From NCBI RefSeq assembly GCF_002811245.1, contig NZ_NIVQ01000007.1, positions 62,001 through 126,000 on the forward strand: a DNA stretch of 64,000 nt. Direction: 5' to 3'. Below the pieces are notes generated by a model. It saw nothing but the letters and a program-made list of their open reading frames with translations, did not search any database and was not told where the DNA came from. The translations under genes and the position numbers were made by a program. This DNA is from Vibrio salilacus (GTDB taxonomy: Bacteria > Pseudomonadota > Gammaproteobacteria > Enterobacterales > Vibrionaceae). Below, piece by piece: positions 1 to 9,175 of the stretch (its first letter is position 1; every line of letters starts with the position of its first letter).

Positions 1-498
1 GCCGATTTGAGTTTCTGTTGTTGGCTTCTTAGACACCATATTCACTAAGCCGCCAGGTTCAGATTTACCATATAGCAGACCTGATGGGCCTTTAAGCACT
101 TCAACACGCTCTAACAGCTCAATAGGCTGACGGTAGTGTGACCAGTGCTGATGACCATCGCGCAAGAAGCCATCAGAGCTACTCAGCTCAAAACCACGCA
201 GTGAGAAACGTTCACGGTTACGGCTTGTACCGCCTGCGCTGACACTGGCGTCGTTTTGTAGTACTTCACCAAGTGTACTTGCACGTTGTTCATCAATTAC
301 CGTTTCATCGATAACCGCTACTTGTCCCGGCGTTTCCAATTGCGTCATTTCCATGCGCATTGCTGTACTGTTTGTATCCGCCTTGTAGCCGAACTCGCGA
401 CCTTCTACAACTACATGTTCGTCTGTTTGAACTTCCGCCACTGCAGGTGTTGCTAACACCGCACCGATCACTAACGCCAACTGGCTCTTAGTAAACAT
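1..498 (-). CDS. TonB-dependent siderophore receptor, N-terminal part (gene cut by window edge)
   Basis: This is an outer-membrane receptor importing a ferric siderophore with energy from TonB-ExbBD. The visible 166 codons start at ATG 498 and run off the window at base 1. A signal peptide (MFTKSQLALVIGAVLATPAVA) is followed by a plug domain. The plug carries the typical motif LLERVEVLKGPSGLLYG and then GGLVNMVSKKP, which marks the siderophore-receptor subfamily. The barrel lies outside the window. The gene lies 225 bp downstream of a two-component system on the same strand, and a Fur-box-like site sits upstream, so iron repression is likely. The substrate cannot be told from the plug alone. 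Confidence 0.93.
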   Translation of the reverse strand, partial: MFTKSQLALVIGAVLATPAVAEVQTDEHVVVEGREFGYKADTNSTAMRMEMTQLETPGQVAVIDETVIDEQRASTLGEVLQNDASVSAGGTSRNRERFSLRGFELSSSDGFLRDGHQHWSHYRQPIELLERVEVLKGPSGLLYGKSEPGGLVNMVSKKPTTETQIG

Positions 499-576
499 AT
501 TGTCTAACTCCGATTATGTTCGGACACACATCGTTACTCTGTGATGCCACTTAATTATTTCGGAGGTGAATATAAG

Positions 577-591
577 TGATAACCATTACCA
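577..591. promoter_or_regulatory. Fur-box-like site upstream of the siderophore receptor
   Basis: The sequence TGATAACCATTACCA matches the 7-1-7 Fur half-site pattern TGATAAT-n-ATTATCA at 13 of 15 positions. It lies about 80 bp upstream of the receptor ATG, in an AT-rich intergenic region. Position and match suggest Fur-iron repression of the receptor; this is inferred. Confidence 0.55.
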
Positions 592-722
592 TTTGCATTT
601 AATTTACATTCTTTGCATTTGTTTGGCTATGTAAATATTCTCTAATGTGACATTTCTCATCCAAAAGACCCGCTATTAATAAAAGAGGCCGTCAGCCATC
701 AAAGGGGAGGAGGCGCGATTGG

Positions 723-2096
723 CTACTGCTTGAACAACAAGGTCACGGCTAAGCCACCATTGGAGCGATTGGATGCAATCGCTTGGCCTCCCATCATGCG
801 CATCGATTCTTTGACAATCGCCAGCCCAAGGCCGTATCCAGCGCGTTTTTTATCTCGAGAAACATCTAATCGAGTAAAGGGATCAAAAATATCCTGTAGC
901 TTATCTGGGTGAATCCCCGCGCCGTTGTCGGCAATCGTCAGGGCTAAATAACGGTGTTTGTCGGTCAATTTGTTGGTCAGCGAGACCTCAATTGTGGCTG
1001 CCTCTCCGGCGTATTTAATTGCGTTAGTGACTAGGTTATTCAAACAGCGCAGCACTAAGGTGTCATCACATTGTGCTTTGGTTTGGCTTGCACGCGAGTC
1101 AAATGTTAAGCTCTGGTTCGCTTTTAAATCGAACTTACAACGCTCAATTGGGGGCGCGAGAAGCTCAGCTAAATCACGCCATTTCAGCTCGCTGTCATAG
1201 CGAGCGTTCTCTAAACGACTAAACTGCAAAATCTCATCAATTAAATGATTGAGCTCATTCGCTTGCTGCTCCATTTGCGTCACTAGGCGTTGTTCGCTGT
1301 CACTCACTCGCTTGCGCAGCAGATGCAATACTAAGTTTTGCCGCGCCAGTGGTGTACGTAGCTCATGAGAAACGTCACGAATCAGCCGACGCTGTTTTTT
1401 CGCCAACGAATGAATCTCGATGGTCATATGATCAAAATCTTGCGCTAGTTCATTAAACTCACGCGTATTGGATTTGAGTTCATTGACCACACTGACATTA
1501 AAGTCACCGTTAGATAATTTTTTACTCGCCTCTCGTAATCGGTCCAGTGGCTGTTGGAGCCGCCTTGCTAGCAACCAGGAAAAGAGCGCCAAAATAACAA
1601 CCGCGATCACCACCTTTAATATCGAGAAGTAATAGATAAAGTCATGCGCCGGGTGCAATTGATGAGGAAGTTGGATCACTAAGTTGTTATTCTGCTCTAA
1701 AGGAATACTAATGATCGGTCGGCTGACTCTTCCCTCTAACGGCTGATCTAAGTCTCGTTTGAATTTGAGTTTGAATTCAAAGTGCGGATGCATCATTCGG
1801 TGGGTTAGCGGTTTTTGCTTTTGGTCTAAAACAAATAAGTAAAAACGCTGGGCGTTGGCCCAATCAGCTAACTCATCCATGTCACCATATTCTATCAACT
1901 GATTGGCTTGATCGGCCAAATCGAGCATTTCTACCTTGATACTCTCTGGCACTTTAAGCATCGCCTTGATCAAAGCTTGCTCGACCAATACCTGAACCAA
2001 CAAAATACTGATAACAATGGCGGTCATGTAGCTAAAAAGCTGAAAAGCGAGGCTATCTTTGCGCTTAGCAATATAGGGTGGGCAGACCAATTTCAT
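723..2096 (-). CDS. Two-component sensor histidine kinase
   Basis: A membrane sensor kinase of 457 aa. TM1 is at about residues 22-45, a periplasmic sensor domain follows (about 46-155), and TM2 is at about 157-178. Next come a HAMP region and a DHp helix with phospho-acceptor H244 (RDVSHELRTPL). The catalytic domain has an N box (NLVTNAIKYAGE), a G1 box (DNGAGI) and a G2 box (GYGLGLAIV). The architecture resembles CpxA/RstB kinases. The start overlaps the regulator stop as TAATG, so the two are co-translated. The ligand is unknown. A link to the downstream siderophore receptor is inferred only from order and strand. Confidence 0.92.
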   Translation of the reverse strand: MKLVCPPYIAKRKDSLAFQLFSYMTAIVISILLVQVLVEQALIKAMLKVPESIKVEMLDLADQANQLIEYGDMDELADWANAQRFYLFVLDQKQKPLTHRMMHPHFEFKLKFKRDLDQPLEGRVSRPIISIPLEQNNNLVIQLPHQLHPAHDFIYYFSILKVVIAVVILALFSWLLARRLQQPLDRLREASKKLSNGDFNVSVVNELKSNTREFNELAQDFDHMTIEIHSLAKKQRRLIRDVSHELRTPLARQNLVLHLLRKRVSDSEQRLVTQMEQQANELNHLIDEILQFSRLENARYDSELKWRDLAELLAPPIERCKFDLKANQSLTFDSRASQTKAQCDDTLVLRCLNNLVTNAIKYAGEAATIEVSLTNKLTDKHRYLALTIADNGAGIHPDKLQDIFDPFTRLDVSRDKKRAGYGLGLAIVKESMRMMGGQAIASNRSNGGLAVTLLFKQ

Positions 2097-2761
2097 TAGC
2101 CTGCAAATGCCTCTTGGTAACTGTACCCTTTGCCACGAAACGTTTTGATATGTTGTTTCGATAAACCCGCTTCAACCAGCTTACGACGAATGTTGCTAAT
2201 ATGCATATCGAGGTTGCGATCATAAGGGCTGAGCTCTTTTTTAAGCACTTCTGTTTGCAACTCTGCCTTCGAGATCACCATACCTGGGCTTTTGACTAAG
2301 TAGCACAGCAGCTCTGCTTCCGTCCCCGTTAAGGGTAAACTCTCGAGTTGGTCACTGATATTTTGCACCGTGCTGCACATGGTTTGTCTATGGCGCTCTA
2401 GACCCACGCGGCGCAAAATCGCTTTAATCCGCATCAGAAGTTCAGCAACATTAAACGGTTTGCCGATATACTGGTCTGCCCCTGCTTGATAACCTTCTAG
2501 CATTGAGTTGTCATCATTAAGCGCCGTTAACATCAAAATCGGCGTGGCAAAACGCTGACAGATACGCCGAGCGACTTGCATACCATTTAAGTTTGGTAGC
2601 ATCACGTCAAGCAATACCAGATCAACGGATGTTTTTTCCATGGTGTGCAATGCACTTTCGCCACAATGAACACAAGTGACGGTATACCCCTCTTCTTGCA
2701 ATACCGTTTCTAACAATTGACATAACAGAGTGTCATCATCGACGACCAGCACTCGTGACAT
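2096..2761 (-). CDS. OmpR/CpxR-family response regulator
   Basis: A 221-aa response regulator. The receiver domain has the acidic pocket D8/D9, phospho-acceptor D52 (LLDVMLPN), a conserved T at LTAL and K101 (GKPF). A C-terminal winged-helix DNA-binding domain (about 130-218) ends in the usual FRGKGYSY hairpin. It is the first gene of the operon and its stop codon overlaps the kinase start by one base. It probably controls its own operon and perhaps the receptor downstream. No target site is identified. Confidence 0.94.
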   Translation of the reverse strand: MSRVLVVDDDTLLCQLLETVLQEEGYTVTCVHCGESALHTMEKTSVDLVLLDVMLPNLNGMQVARRICQRFATPILMLTALNDDNSMLEGYQAGADQYIGKPFNVAELLMRIKAILRRVGLERHRQTMCSTVQNISDQLESLPLTGTEAELLCYLVKSPGMVISKAELQTEVLKKELSPYDRNLDMHISNIRRKLVEAGLSKQHIKTFRGKGYSYQEAFAG

Positions 2762-3065
2762 TATTTACTACCATAAAAATAAAAACGATTCGCATTCTAA
2801 TCTTGATCGATAATTTAGACAACAGTGTTATCGATATCCAGCTCAATACGGTTATTTTTCCTGCATGAGTTGATGCGACGGGCGATCTCAGCTCAAAGTT
2901 TACGCTTGGCGTGTCTGTGTATACTGGTATTCAATAGAGTTATTGGTTAGCCTCTATTGCCGATCAGTACAACGACGATCAGATCATTCTCTGTGACTGG
3001 TTGGCAAGTAGCTATACAACAGCGGAATAAAAACACAACGGTGTAGAAATCAGACCACCTAGCCA
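2762..3065. other. Intergenic region upstream of the response regulator
   Basis: About 300 bp without a convincing gene. A weak Fur-like palindrome (TGCGAATCGTTTTTA on the minus strand, 2780-2794) lies just upstream of the response regulator and could place the two-component operon under iron control. The rest holds the promoter of that operon and the tail of the channel-protein transcript. I see no RNA gene or repeat. Confidence 0.4.
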
Positions 3066-4043
3066 TTAACGGGTCATTTTCTTTACAAAAACCACCACAA
3101 ACAATGCCATAGTAAAACTACCGAGAAATGCCTCACAAGCGGCGATAAACCGCGCCACCCCAACAGGAGAAATATCACCATAGCCCAGAGTGGTAAAGGT
3201 CACGACACTAAAATAGAGCGAGTTCAAAAACTCGAGTAGATAAAATTGCCAACCTGTCACGCCTTCATAGATAGGATGTGCCCCTGTGGTATCGAGAAAG
3301 AAATACGCCAAGGCGCAAACCACAATCAGGAAAATGGAAAAGCCGACCACACGCAACGGATCTTCCCCGTAGCCACAAAATAGGTCAACGAGCTTAGAAA
3401 TGATTCGTTTGTTACTAAAGCGTGGCATTTGATAGCGACGATAGCGCATTTCACGCTTAAAAAAATCGCCCGCCATTTCAAACAGCCCTTGTTTTTCACA
3501 CTGCTTACGAATATTACGACATACCTCTTCGGCTTCTTGGCATAACTGTAACGAGTGTTTCTTATCACGTTTACGTAGCGCCTGCTTAACCTCTAACTCT
3601 TGTTTAAGATGAATTCCCCACTCAATGTTCTCCAATTTAGCCCGAGCTAAGTCAGCGCCTAATAAGTTACATCCGTCTAACTTGGCACAATGAAGATTAG
3701 CCCCTATCAGGCGAGCTTTCATCATTGAAGAGCCACGTAAGTCTAAGCCAAAAAAGTGTGCGTCTTTAAGATTGGCACGATAGAAATCGGCGCCTCGACA
3801 CTGGTATCCTGCTTTACAGCCACGGTTGACCAAATCGATATCTTCAAGCTCGGTTCTCGCCAACTGAAATCCGTCTAAAGGTTTACCTGCTGCGGCCCAT
3901 TGCTCAACCTCGTCTTTAATCTTGTCATTGCTTTTGTCGACGTTGGGATCATGCCAGTAACACAGTCCTGACTCACCACTTGGTTGATCGCAGCACCAGC
4001 CATCAGGGTTTTGATAGCTGCATCGGCCTAGTTGAGATTCCAT
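3066..4043 (-). CDS. Pentapeptide-repeat protein with a potassium-channel pore domain
   Basis: A 325-aa protein with three parts. Residues 1-35 are rich in Cys and His (CSYQNPDGWCCDQP, CYWHD), suggesting a small metal-binding module. Residues about 60-140 are pentapeptide repeats of the A(D/N)Lxx type (GADFYRANLKDAHFFG, ARLIGANLHCAKLDGC), expected to form a right-handed beta helix. The C-terminal third has two membrane segments around a pore loop with the K+ selectivity filter TTLGYGD (GYGD at 287-290). It is probably a K+ channel gated or scaffolded by the cytoplasmic repeat. It is monocistronic. The trigger is unknown. Confidence 0.85.
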   Translation of the reverse strand: MESQLGRCSYQNPDGWCCDQPSGESGLCYWHDPNVDKSNDKIKDEVEQWAAAGKPLDGFQLARTELEDIDLVNRGCKAGYQCRGADFYRANLKDAHFFGLDLRGSSMMKARLIGANLHCAKLDGCNLLGADLARAKLENIEWGIHLKQELEVKQALRKRDKKHSLQLCQEAEEVCRNIRKQCEKQGLFEMAGDFFKREMRYRRYQMPRFSNKRIISKLVDLFCGYGEDPLRVVGFSIFLIVVCALAYFFLDTTGAHPIYEGVTGWQFYLLEFLNSLYFSVVTFTTLGYGDISPVGVARFIAACEAFLGSFTMALFVVVFVKKMTR

Positions 4044-4140
4044 ATGCGCTGCCCCTTACCGTTCCTGCCTAACGATGATATTGGGCAGAACTACTGATAA
4101 GTGTAGTGGCTGATAGTCGACGCGCCACGCTATTTATACA

Positions 4141-5031
4141 TCAATCACTATCAACTTCTTGCTTAAGCCACTGCTTGAACAGTCGCGTGTATGGATCTTC
4201 AGTATGAGTGATGACAAAGTAACCTGCATTGGCGCTTATTGGCTCAAACGGCGCAACTAAACGCTGCTGCTCAATTTCACTCCCTAGCAAAGCCACTCGT
4301 GCTAAAGCGATACCAACCCCTGCTTCCGCCGCCGACATCGCCATATCGGTACGATTAAAAAAGTGGCCTTGATGGGTTGGAAAGTTGAACCGCTGCGCCG
4401 CAGACCAAAAGCGCCACTCTTGATCTTTCTGTGCGCCCTGCCACGGCATCATGTCATGCAGCAAGGTGACCTGATGCCACGCTTCACTGCCGTGTAAAAT
4501 GTGCTGATGCTGGCTCAAGTACTCTTGGCTCATGACCGGCAGCAGGGACTCCTCTATCAATAGTTCAGCGTCGGGGTACTTGTAAGGCAGCGGACCATAA
4601 TCAATTGCAAGATCAAAGTTACGCTTATCACTGTCAACCAATGCACCTTCTGCAATGGTATGAATTTGTACCTCTGGATATTGACGGTGAAATCTCTCTA
4701 ATCTCGGCACCAGCCACTTAAACGCAAATGAGGGCGTTAGTTTCAAGCGTATTTGTTTGCGCTCCGACACTTGGGTTAATTGAAAAATATTGTCTTCGAT
4801 CGCCACAATGTGATGACTGGTCGCCTCAACCAACTTGGTACCTTGCTCAGTCAAGCGCACACCACGCGCGTGACGTTCAAATACACTAAAACCTAACCGC
4901 TGTTCAATCTGTTGCAACTGCTGACTAATTGCACCTACTGTCAAGTTGAGGTCTTTAGCAGCACTGGTTAAGCTTTGATGGCGGGCAACGGTGCAGATCA
5001 AATTTACCCCATGTAACAACGCCGATTTCAT
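4141..5031 (-). CDS. LysR-family transcriptional regulator (GcvA-like), divergent from dadA-like gene
   Basis: A 296-aa LysR regulator. The N-terminal winged helix-turn-helix (about 8-65, SLTSAAKDLNLTVGAISQQL) is followed by a substrate-binding domain that senses an effector. The style of both parts resembles GcvA. It is divergently transcribed from the D-amino-acid dehydrogenase gene across a 104-bp gap. The classic LysR arrangement suggests it controls that gene, with a D-amino acid or a product as likely effector. That role is inferred. Confidence 0.9.
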   Translation of the reverse strand: MKSALLHGVNLICTVARHQSLTSAAKDLNLTVGAISQQLQQIEQRLGFSVFERHARGVRLTEQGTKLVEATSHHIVAIEDNIFQLTQVSERKQIRLKLTPSFAFKWLVPRLERFHRQYPEVQIHTIAEGALVDSDKRNFDLAIDYGPLPYKYPDAELLIEESLLPVMSQEYLSQHQHILHGSEAWHQVTLLHDMMPWQGAQKDQEWRFWSAAQRFNFPTHQGHFFNRTDMAMSAAEAGVGIALARVALLGSEIEQQRLVAPFEPISANAGYFVITHTEDPYTRLFKQWLKQEVDSD

Positions 5032-5135
5032 TTTTAGCCTTTAGTTTTTCTAAACCCTACTATCAATTCTTATCGATTGTTAAATCAATGTAAACAGTCG
5101 ATTCTTGGCAAAATTCAATCGTGTGAGAAGAAGAC

Positions 5136-6386
5136 GTGGAAGTCGTTGTATTAGGAAGTGGCGTAGTGGGTTTAACCAGCGCCTGGTATTTATCACAAGC
5201 CGGTTTTAGCGTGACAGTGATTGATAGACAAGCGCGTGCAGCCAAAGAGACAAGCTTCGCCAACGCGGGTCAAATATCCTATGGTTACTCCTCACCTTGG
5301 GCTGCACCTGGTATTCCAGCCAAAGCGATTAAGTGGTTGTTTGAACAACACGCGCCACTAAAAATCAAACCATCGATGAGCTCAGAGCTGATGCAGTGGG
5401 CGGGAAAAATGCTGCTTAACTGTCAACTCGATAAATACCGCATTAACAAGGCGCGTATGTTAACCGTTGCCAATCGCAGTCGAGACTGTTTAGCCAAGTT
5501 AAATCAGCAATATCAGCTCGACTATCAAGGTCGTAGTCAGGGTACCTTGCAGATTTTTCGCACCGCCGCTCAACTCACTGCGGTCGAAAAAGACATCAAA
5601 TTGCTCGAAGAGAGTGGTACGCGCTTTGAGTTAATGGATAGCAAGCAGTGTCTGGCTCAAGAGCCCGGATTACATCACATGCAAGGAGAGCTCGTCGGCG
5701 GGTTATATTTACCCGATGATCAGACCGGTGACTGTTACCTCTTTTGCCAACAGTTACAGCAAATGGCGCAGCAAGCAGGCGTTAAGTTTCTGTTTAACAC
5801 CCATATCGATGCATTACTCACTGAGAAAAACCGCGTTGTCGGCATCACCACCAATCAGGGCACCATCAGCGGTGATCACTATGTTGTCGCGATGGGCAGT
5901 TATTCCAAACACCTCTTGGCGCCATTTGGCATCGATTTGCCGGTTTATCCAGTCAAGGGATACTCGCTAACCTTACCCGTGATTGATGAGCAACATGCAC
6001 CAAATTCGACCATTATGGACGAGACCTACAAAGTCGCGGTCACACGCTTTAGTGAACGAATTCGCGTTGCAGGCACTGCTGAGCTAGCCGGATTTGATAC
6101 TGCATTACCGGACAAACGCTTAGCGACACTCAATCATGTGGTTAGTCACTTGTTCCCACATGGGGTCGACTTTAGTCAGGCCGAGTACTGGAGCGGCTTT
6201 CGTCCGATGACGCCTGATGGCACGCCAATTATTGGCCAAACATCACTAGCAAACCTCTATACCAATACTGGTCACGGGACCTTGGGTTGGACGATGGCCT
6301 GTGGCTCGGCCGACATCTTAACCGAGATCATCGCCGCACAAGGTAAACAGACTCAGCCCGAGTTGAGTGTTGCCCGTTATGGCTAG
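5136..6386 (+). CDS. dadA: D-amino-acid dehydrogenase (DadA-like FAD oxidoreductase)
   Basis: A 416-aa FAD enzyme of the DadA family, which oxidises D-amino acids to 2-oxo acids and ammonia and passes electrons to the membrane quinone pool. The N-terminal dinucleotide-binding motif VLGSGVVGLTSAWYL is clear. Next come the DadA signatures SFANAGQISYGYSSPWAAPG and, near the C-terminus, WSGFRPMTPDGTPIIG and NTGHGTLGWTMACGSA. Translation starts at a GTG preceded by a purine-rich stretch (GAGAAGAAG). It is divergent from a LysR gene and followed by an amino-acid symporter, which fits a D-Ala/D-Ser catabolic cluster. The symbol is by family; Vibrio genomes can have paralogs. Confidence 0.88.
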   Translation: MEVVVLGSGVVGLTSAWYLSQAGFSVTVIDRQARAAKETSFANAGQISYGYSSPWAAPGIPAKAIKWLFEQHAPLKIKPSMSSELMQWAGKMLLNCQLDKYRINKARMLTVANRSRDCLAKLNQQYQLDYQGRSQGTLQIFRTAAQLTAVEKDIKLLEESGTRFELMDSKQCLAQEPGLHHMQGELVGGLYLPDDQTGDCYLFCQQLQQMAQQAGVKFLFNTHIDALLTEKNRVVGITTNQGTISGDHYVVAMGSYSKHLLAPFGIDLPVYPVKGYSLTLPVIDEQHAPNSTIMDETYKVAVTRFSERIRVAGTAELAGFDTALPDKRLATLNHVVSHLFPHGVDFSQAEYWSGFRPMTPDGTPIIGQTSLANLYTNTGHGTLGWTMACGSADILTEIIAAQGKQTQPELSVARYG

Positions 6387-6709
6387 GGCCTGTCAACGCT
6401 TCATCACACAAGCAGCTTTCACCATATAAAAAGCTAGGCTGCGCCAAATTGATAAAATAATCGACAGCGCAGTTTGGCAATGTTTTAAATATCCCCCCTA
6501 CCAAAAGCAATATCCACGACATCTATATAGATGATAATTTTCATTAAGTAAGCTCAACCTCTCGCGATGATTTAACACTTTTTAAGCACTTTGTGTTCGA
6601 CATCACGCTAATTAACATTGATAGATAAATAAATTAACATTTGCGTTACAGAAAGGGTAATATCCTGTTCAGAAAACAACCATTACAAACTAAAAACAGG
6701 GAAATACTT
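6387..6709. other. Leader and promoter region of the symporter gene
   Basis: A 323-bp gap before the symporter start. It is AT-rich near 6530-6640, as expected for a promoter. I looked for a glycine riboswitch, since a V. cholerae AGCS symporter gene is known to carry a tandem one, and saw no matching GGAGAG-type core. No ORF looks real. Confidence 0.4.
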
Positions 6710-8251
6710 ATGCAGTCATTCGTTGATTTTTTGAATGGAATCATCTGGAGCCCGGTACTGATTTATTTGTGCCTAGGCGCCGGTTTGTTTTATTCGGTCA
6801 TGACTCGTTTCGTTCAAATCCGTCACTTTAGCGAAATGTGGCGCTTACTTCTTTCAGGCAAAAGTTCTTCTAAAGGCATCTCATCGTTCCAAGCGTTAGC
6901 CGTATCACTTTCAGGGCGTGTCGGTACTGGTAACATCGCGGGTGTCGCTGCTGCGATCGGCTTCGGTGGTCCGGGGGCAGTATTCTGGATGTGGGTGGTC
7001 GCCTTCTTTGGCGCTGCAACAGCCTACGCCGAGTCAACACTGGCACAAATCTATAAAGAAGAAGACAACGGAGAGTTCCGTGGTGGCCCTGCTTACTACA
7101 TCGAAAAAGCGATGGGTCAGAAATGGTACGCATGGATCTTCGCCATTGCGACAATCTTCGCGTGTGGTTTCCTACTCCCTGGCGTTCAGTCAAATAGTAT
7201 TGGTAATGCCGTTGAAGCGGCGTTTGGTTCTGGTGCAATGGTCGAAACAGCCATCGGCACGTTCAGCTTTGCTAAAATCCTAACCGGTACGATTATTTCT
7301 GTGATTCTGGCGTTCATCATCTTTGGTGGTGTCAAACGTATCGCAAACTTCACACAGATCGTTGTTCCTTTCATGGCATTGGCTTATATCATCACCGCTT
7401 TCGTTATCATTTTACTTAACATCGGTGAAGTACCACGCGTATTTGCCATGATTTTAGGTGATGCATTTACCCCGATGGCAGGTGTTGGTGCAGCAATCGG
7501 TTGGGGTGTGAAACGTGGTGTTTACTCAAACGAAGCTGGTCAAGGTACGGGGCCTCACGCCGCCGCGGCCGCGAACGTCGATCACCCAGCGCAGCAAGGC
7601 TTAGTTCAGTCGTTTTCAATCTACATTGATACGCTGCTAGTTTGTTCTGCAACCGCGTTTATGATCATCATCACGGGAGCGTACAACGTCCATGGCGCTG
7701 AAGGGTTCCTAGTGCAAAACATTGCCACTGACATTGCTGCAAACGGCCCAGTATTTACCCAAATGGCGATTGAAAGTACGTTGCCTGGCATTGGTAAGCC
7801 ATTTATCGCAATTGCGCTGTTCTTCTTCGCTTTCACTACCATCTTAGCTTACTACTACATTGCAGAAACTAACGTGGCCTACATTCGTCGTACTGTGAAA
7901 GTGAATGGTGTAATGTTCCTACTAAAGATCGCGCTGATTGCTGTCGTCTTCTACGGTACCGTTAAAACGGCTAATCTTGCGTGGGCATTAGGTGATGTAG
8001 GTGTTGGCCTGATGGCTTGGCTCAACATCGTCGGTATTTTGATTATCTTCTTTATGTCTAAACCTGCGTTGAAAGCGTTAAGAGACTATGAAGAACAACA
8101 GAAACAAGGCGTCACAGAATATACCTTTAACCCGGTCAAACTGGGCATCAAAGGCGCTGACTACTGGGAAGACAAATATCGTCGTAAGACAGGAAAAGAG
8201 CCGCAAGCAGAAGCGGTAGACACCAAACCTGTTGAACAACCGTCAACTTAA
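6710..8251 (+). CDS. Sodium/alanine (glycine) symporter, AGCS family
   Basis: A 513-aa inner-membrane symporter that imports alanine or glycine with Na+. The family signature is present: SLSGRVGTGNIAGVAAAIGFGGPGAVF near the N-terminus, then YSNEAGQGTGPHAAAAA. About ten hydrophobic segments follow, with a soluble C-terminal tail. I chose ATG 6710 (MQSFVDFLNG) because it has AGGGA six to ten bases upstream; a longer reading frame upstream lacks this. Next to dadA and followed by a strong terminator, it probably supplies alanine to the dehydrogenase. Specificity among alanine, glycine and D-alanine is not decidable here. Confidence 0.92.
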   Translation: MQSFVDFLNGIIWSPVLIYLCLGAGLFYSVMTRFVQIRHFSEMWRLLLSGKSSSKGISSFQALAVSLSGRVGTGNIAGVAAAIGFGGPGAVFWMWVVAFFGAATAYAESTLAQIYKEEDNGEFRGGPAYYIEKAMGQKWYAWIFAIATIFACGFLLPGVQSNSIGNAVEAAFGSGAMVETAIGTFSFAKILTGTIISVILAFIIFGGVKRIANFTQIVVPFMALAYIITAFVIILLNIGEVPRVFAMILGDAFTPMAGVGAAIGWGVKRGVYSNEAGQGTGPHAAAAANVDHPAQQGLVQSFSIYIDTLLVCSATAFMIIITGAYNVHGAEGFLVQNIATDIAANGPVFTQMAIESTLPGIGKPFIAIALFFFAFTTILAYYYIAETNVAYIRRTVKVNGVMFLLKIALIAVVFYGTVKTANLAWALGDVGVGLMAWLNIVGILIIFFMSKPALKALRDYEEQQKQGVTEYTFNPVKLGIKGADYWEDKYRRKTGKEPQAEAVDTKPVEQPST

Positions 8252-8283
8252 TCTAAATAATCTCGCTTGAGAAAGCAGTGGTA

Positions 8284-8316
8284 AAAAAAGGGGTTAGCCA
8301 GTGGCTAACCCCTTTA
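8284..8316 (+). terminator. Rho-independent terminator of the symporter gene
   Basis: The stem GGGGTTAGCCA/TGGCTAACCCC has a very short loop, with A-rich sequence on its left and a T-rich end on its right. It closes the plus-strand symporter transcript and could also work on the other strand. Confidence 0.88.
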
Positions 8317-8340
8317 TCATTCCTGTTTCCCATCGTTCTG

Positions 8341-8390
8341 TATTGGTATTTCAGGCAAATACCAATACCAATACCAATACCAATACCAAA
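8341..8390. repeat. Hexanucleotide tandem repeat (AATACC)5 with a hairpin partner
   Basis: Five exact tandem copies of AATACC span 8358-8387. Directly to the left, TATTGGTATT (8341-8350) is complementary to the first repeat units, so a hairpin can form. It sits between the convergent symporter and acetate-transporter genes, 12 bp past the latter's stop codon. Copy number may vary by slipped-strand replication. Confidence 0.9.
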
Positions 8391-8398
8391 TATTGTCT

Positions 8399-8995
8399 TT
8401 ACGCCGCGACTTGTTCTAGTCCAACCTGTTCAGCCGATTTCTTCTCACCAATCGGCAAAATGGTGCGGCCGTATTCGTTATTTAGTACTTGAGCCATCGC
8501 AAAATAGATCGCGCTCGCACCACAGAAGATACCTTCAAAACCGGCAATCGTGCCAATCAACTCACTACCGGTAAAATCACGTGCAGCGAGTAGGAAGAAT
8601 AAGATGGTCAGTGAGCCAAACACCACTTGTTTCGCCACAGGGTAGCAAAGAGATCCAATAAACATAAAGCCCGTGAATACACCCCAAAGCAATAGGTACC
8701 AACCCATAAAGCTTGCCGGACTTGCTGGCAACCCCATGTATGGCATAACAATTAGACCCACAAGTGTCAGCCAAAACAGACCGTACGAAGTAAACGCCGT
8801 GGTACCAAACGTATCACCACGCTTAAAGCACATCATGCCAACCAACACTTGGCTTAGACCACCATAGAAAATACCCATTGCTAGGATCATAGAATCAATG
8901 GGGAAAAAACCTGCATTATGGATGTTAAGCAGGATGGTTGTCATACCGAAACCCATCAGGCCAAGTGGAGCTGGGTTTGCCAGTTTTGTTGACAT
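8399..8995 (-). CDS. satP: SatP-like acetate/succinate transporter (GPR1/FUN34/YaaH family)
   Basis: A 198-aa membrane protein with six hydrophobic segments. It carries the family signature [14 protein letters not shown] near the N-terminus, the GPR1/FUN34/YaaH hallmark. Members move acetate or succinate with protons. I chose ATG 8995 ([10 protein letters not shown]): AAAGG lies eight bases upstream, while the longer frame begins at a GTG within that spacing. The gene is single and convergent with the symporter. The symbol follows the E. coli homolog; substrate preference is inferred. Confidence 0.88.
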   Translation of the reverse strand: MSTKLANPAPLGLMGFGMTTILLNIHNAGFFPIDSMILAMGIFYGGLSQVLVGMMCFKRGDTFGTTAFTSYGLFWLTLVGLIVMPYMGLPASPASFMGWYLLLWGVFTGFMFIGSLCYPVAKQVVFGSLTILFFLLAARDFTGSELIGTIAGFEGIFCGASAIYFAMAQVLNNEYGRTILPIGEKKSAEQVGLEQVAA

Positions 8996-9108
8996 TTTGC
9001 ACACCTTTAAAAAAAGTTAATAAAAATTACGCGCGAATTTTAATCCCGTTCAATAAAAAAGCCAGAGGAAAACAGTGCAATCTAAGATTGCGCAAATAAG
9101 TCACAAAC

Positions 9109-9140
9109 CACAGCGGCGAGTTCATTGACTCGCCGCTGTG
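9109..9140. terminator. GC-rich hairpin downstream of the chitinase gene
   Basis: A perfect 12-bp stem, CACAGCGGCGAG/CTCGCCGCTGTG, encloses an eight-base loop. It lies 36 bp past the chitinase stop. The T-run on the minus strand is poor (GGTTTGTGACTT), so this is a weak terminator or an mRNA 3'-end-stabilising hairpin. Confidence 0.5.
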
Positions 9141-9175
9141 TTACTTGGTCGCTTAGATTATGGTGAATTGGTCCT

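Noticed and set aside
6387..6709. A glycine riboswitch ahead of the AGCS symporter gene
   Set aside because: Expected from the V. cholerae precedent, but no conserved core or tandem aptamer layout is visible here.
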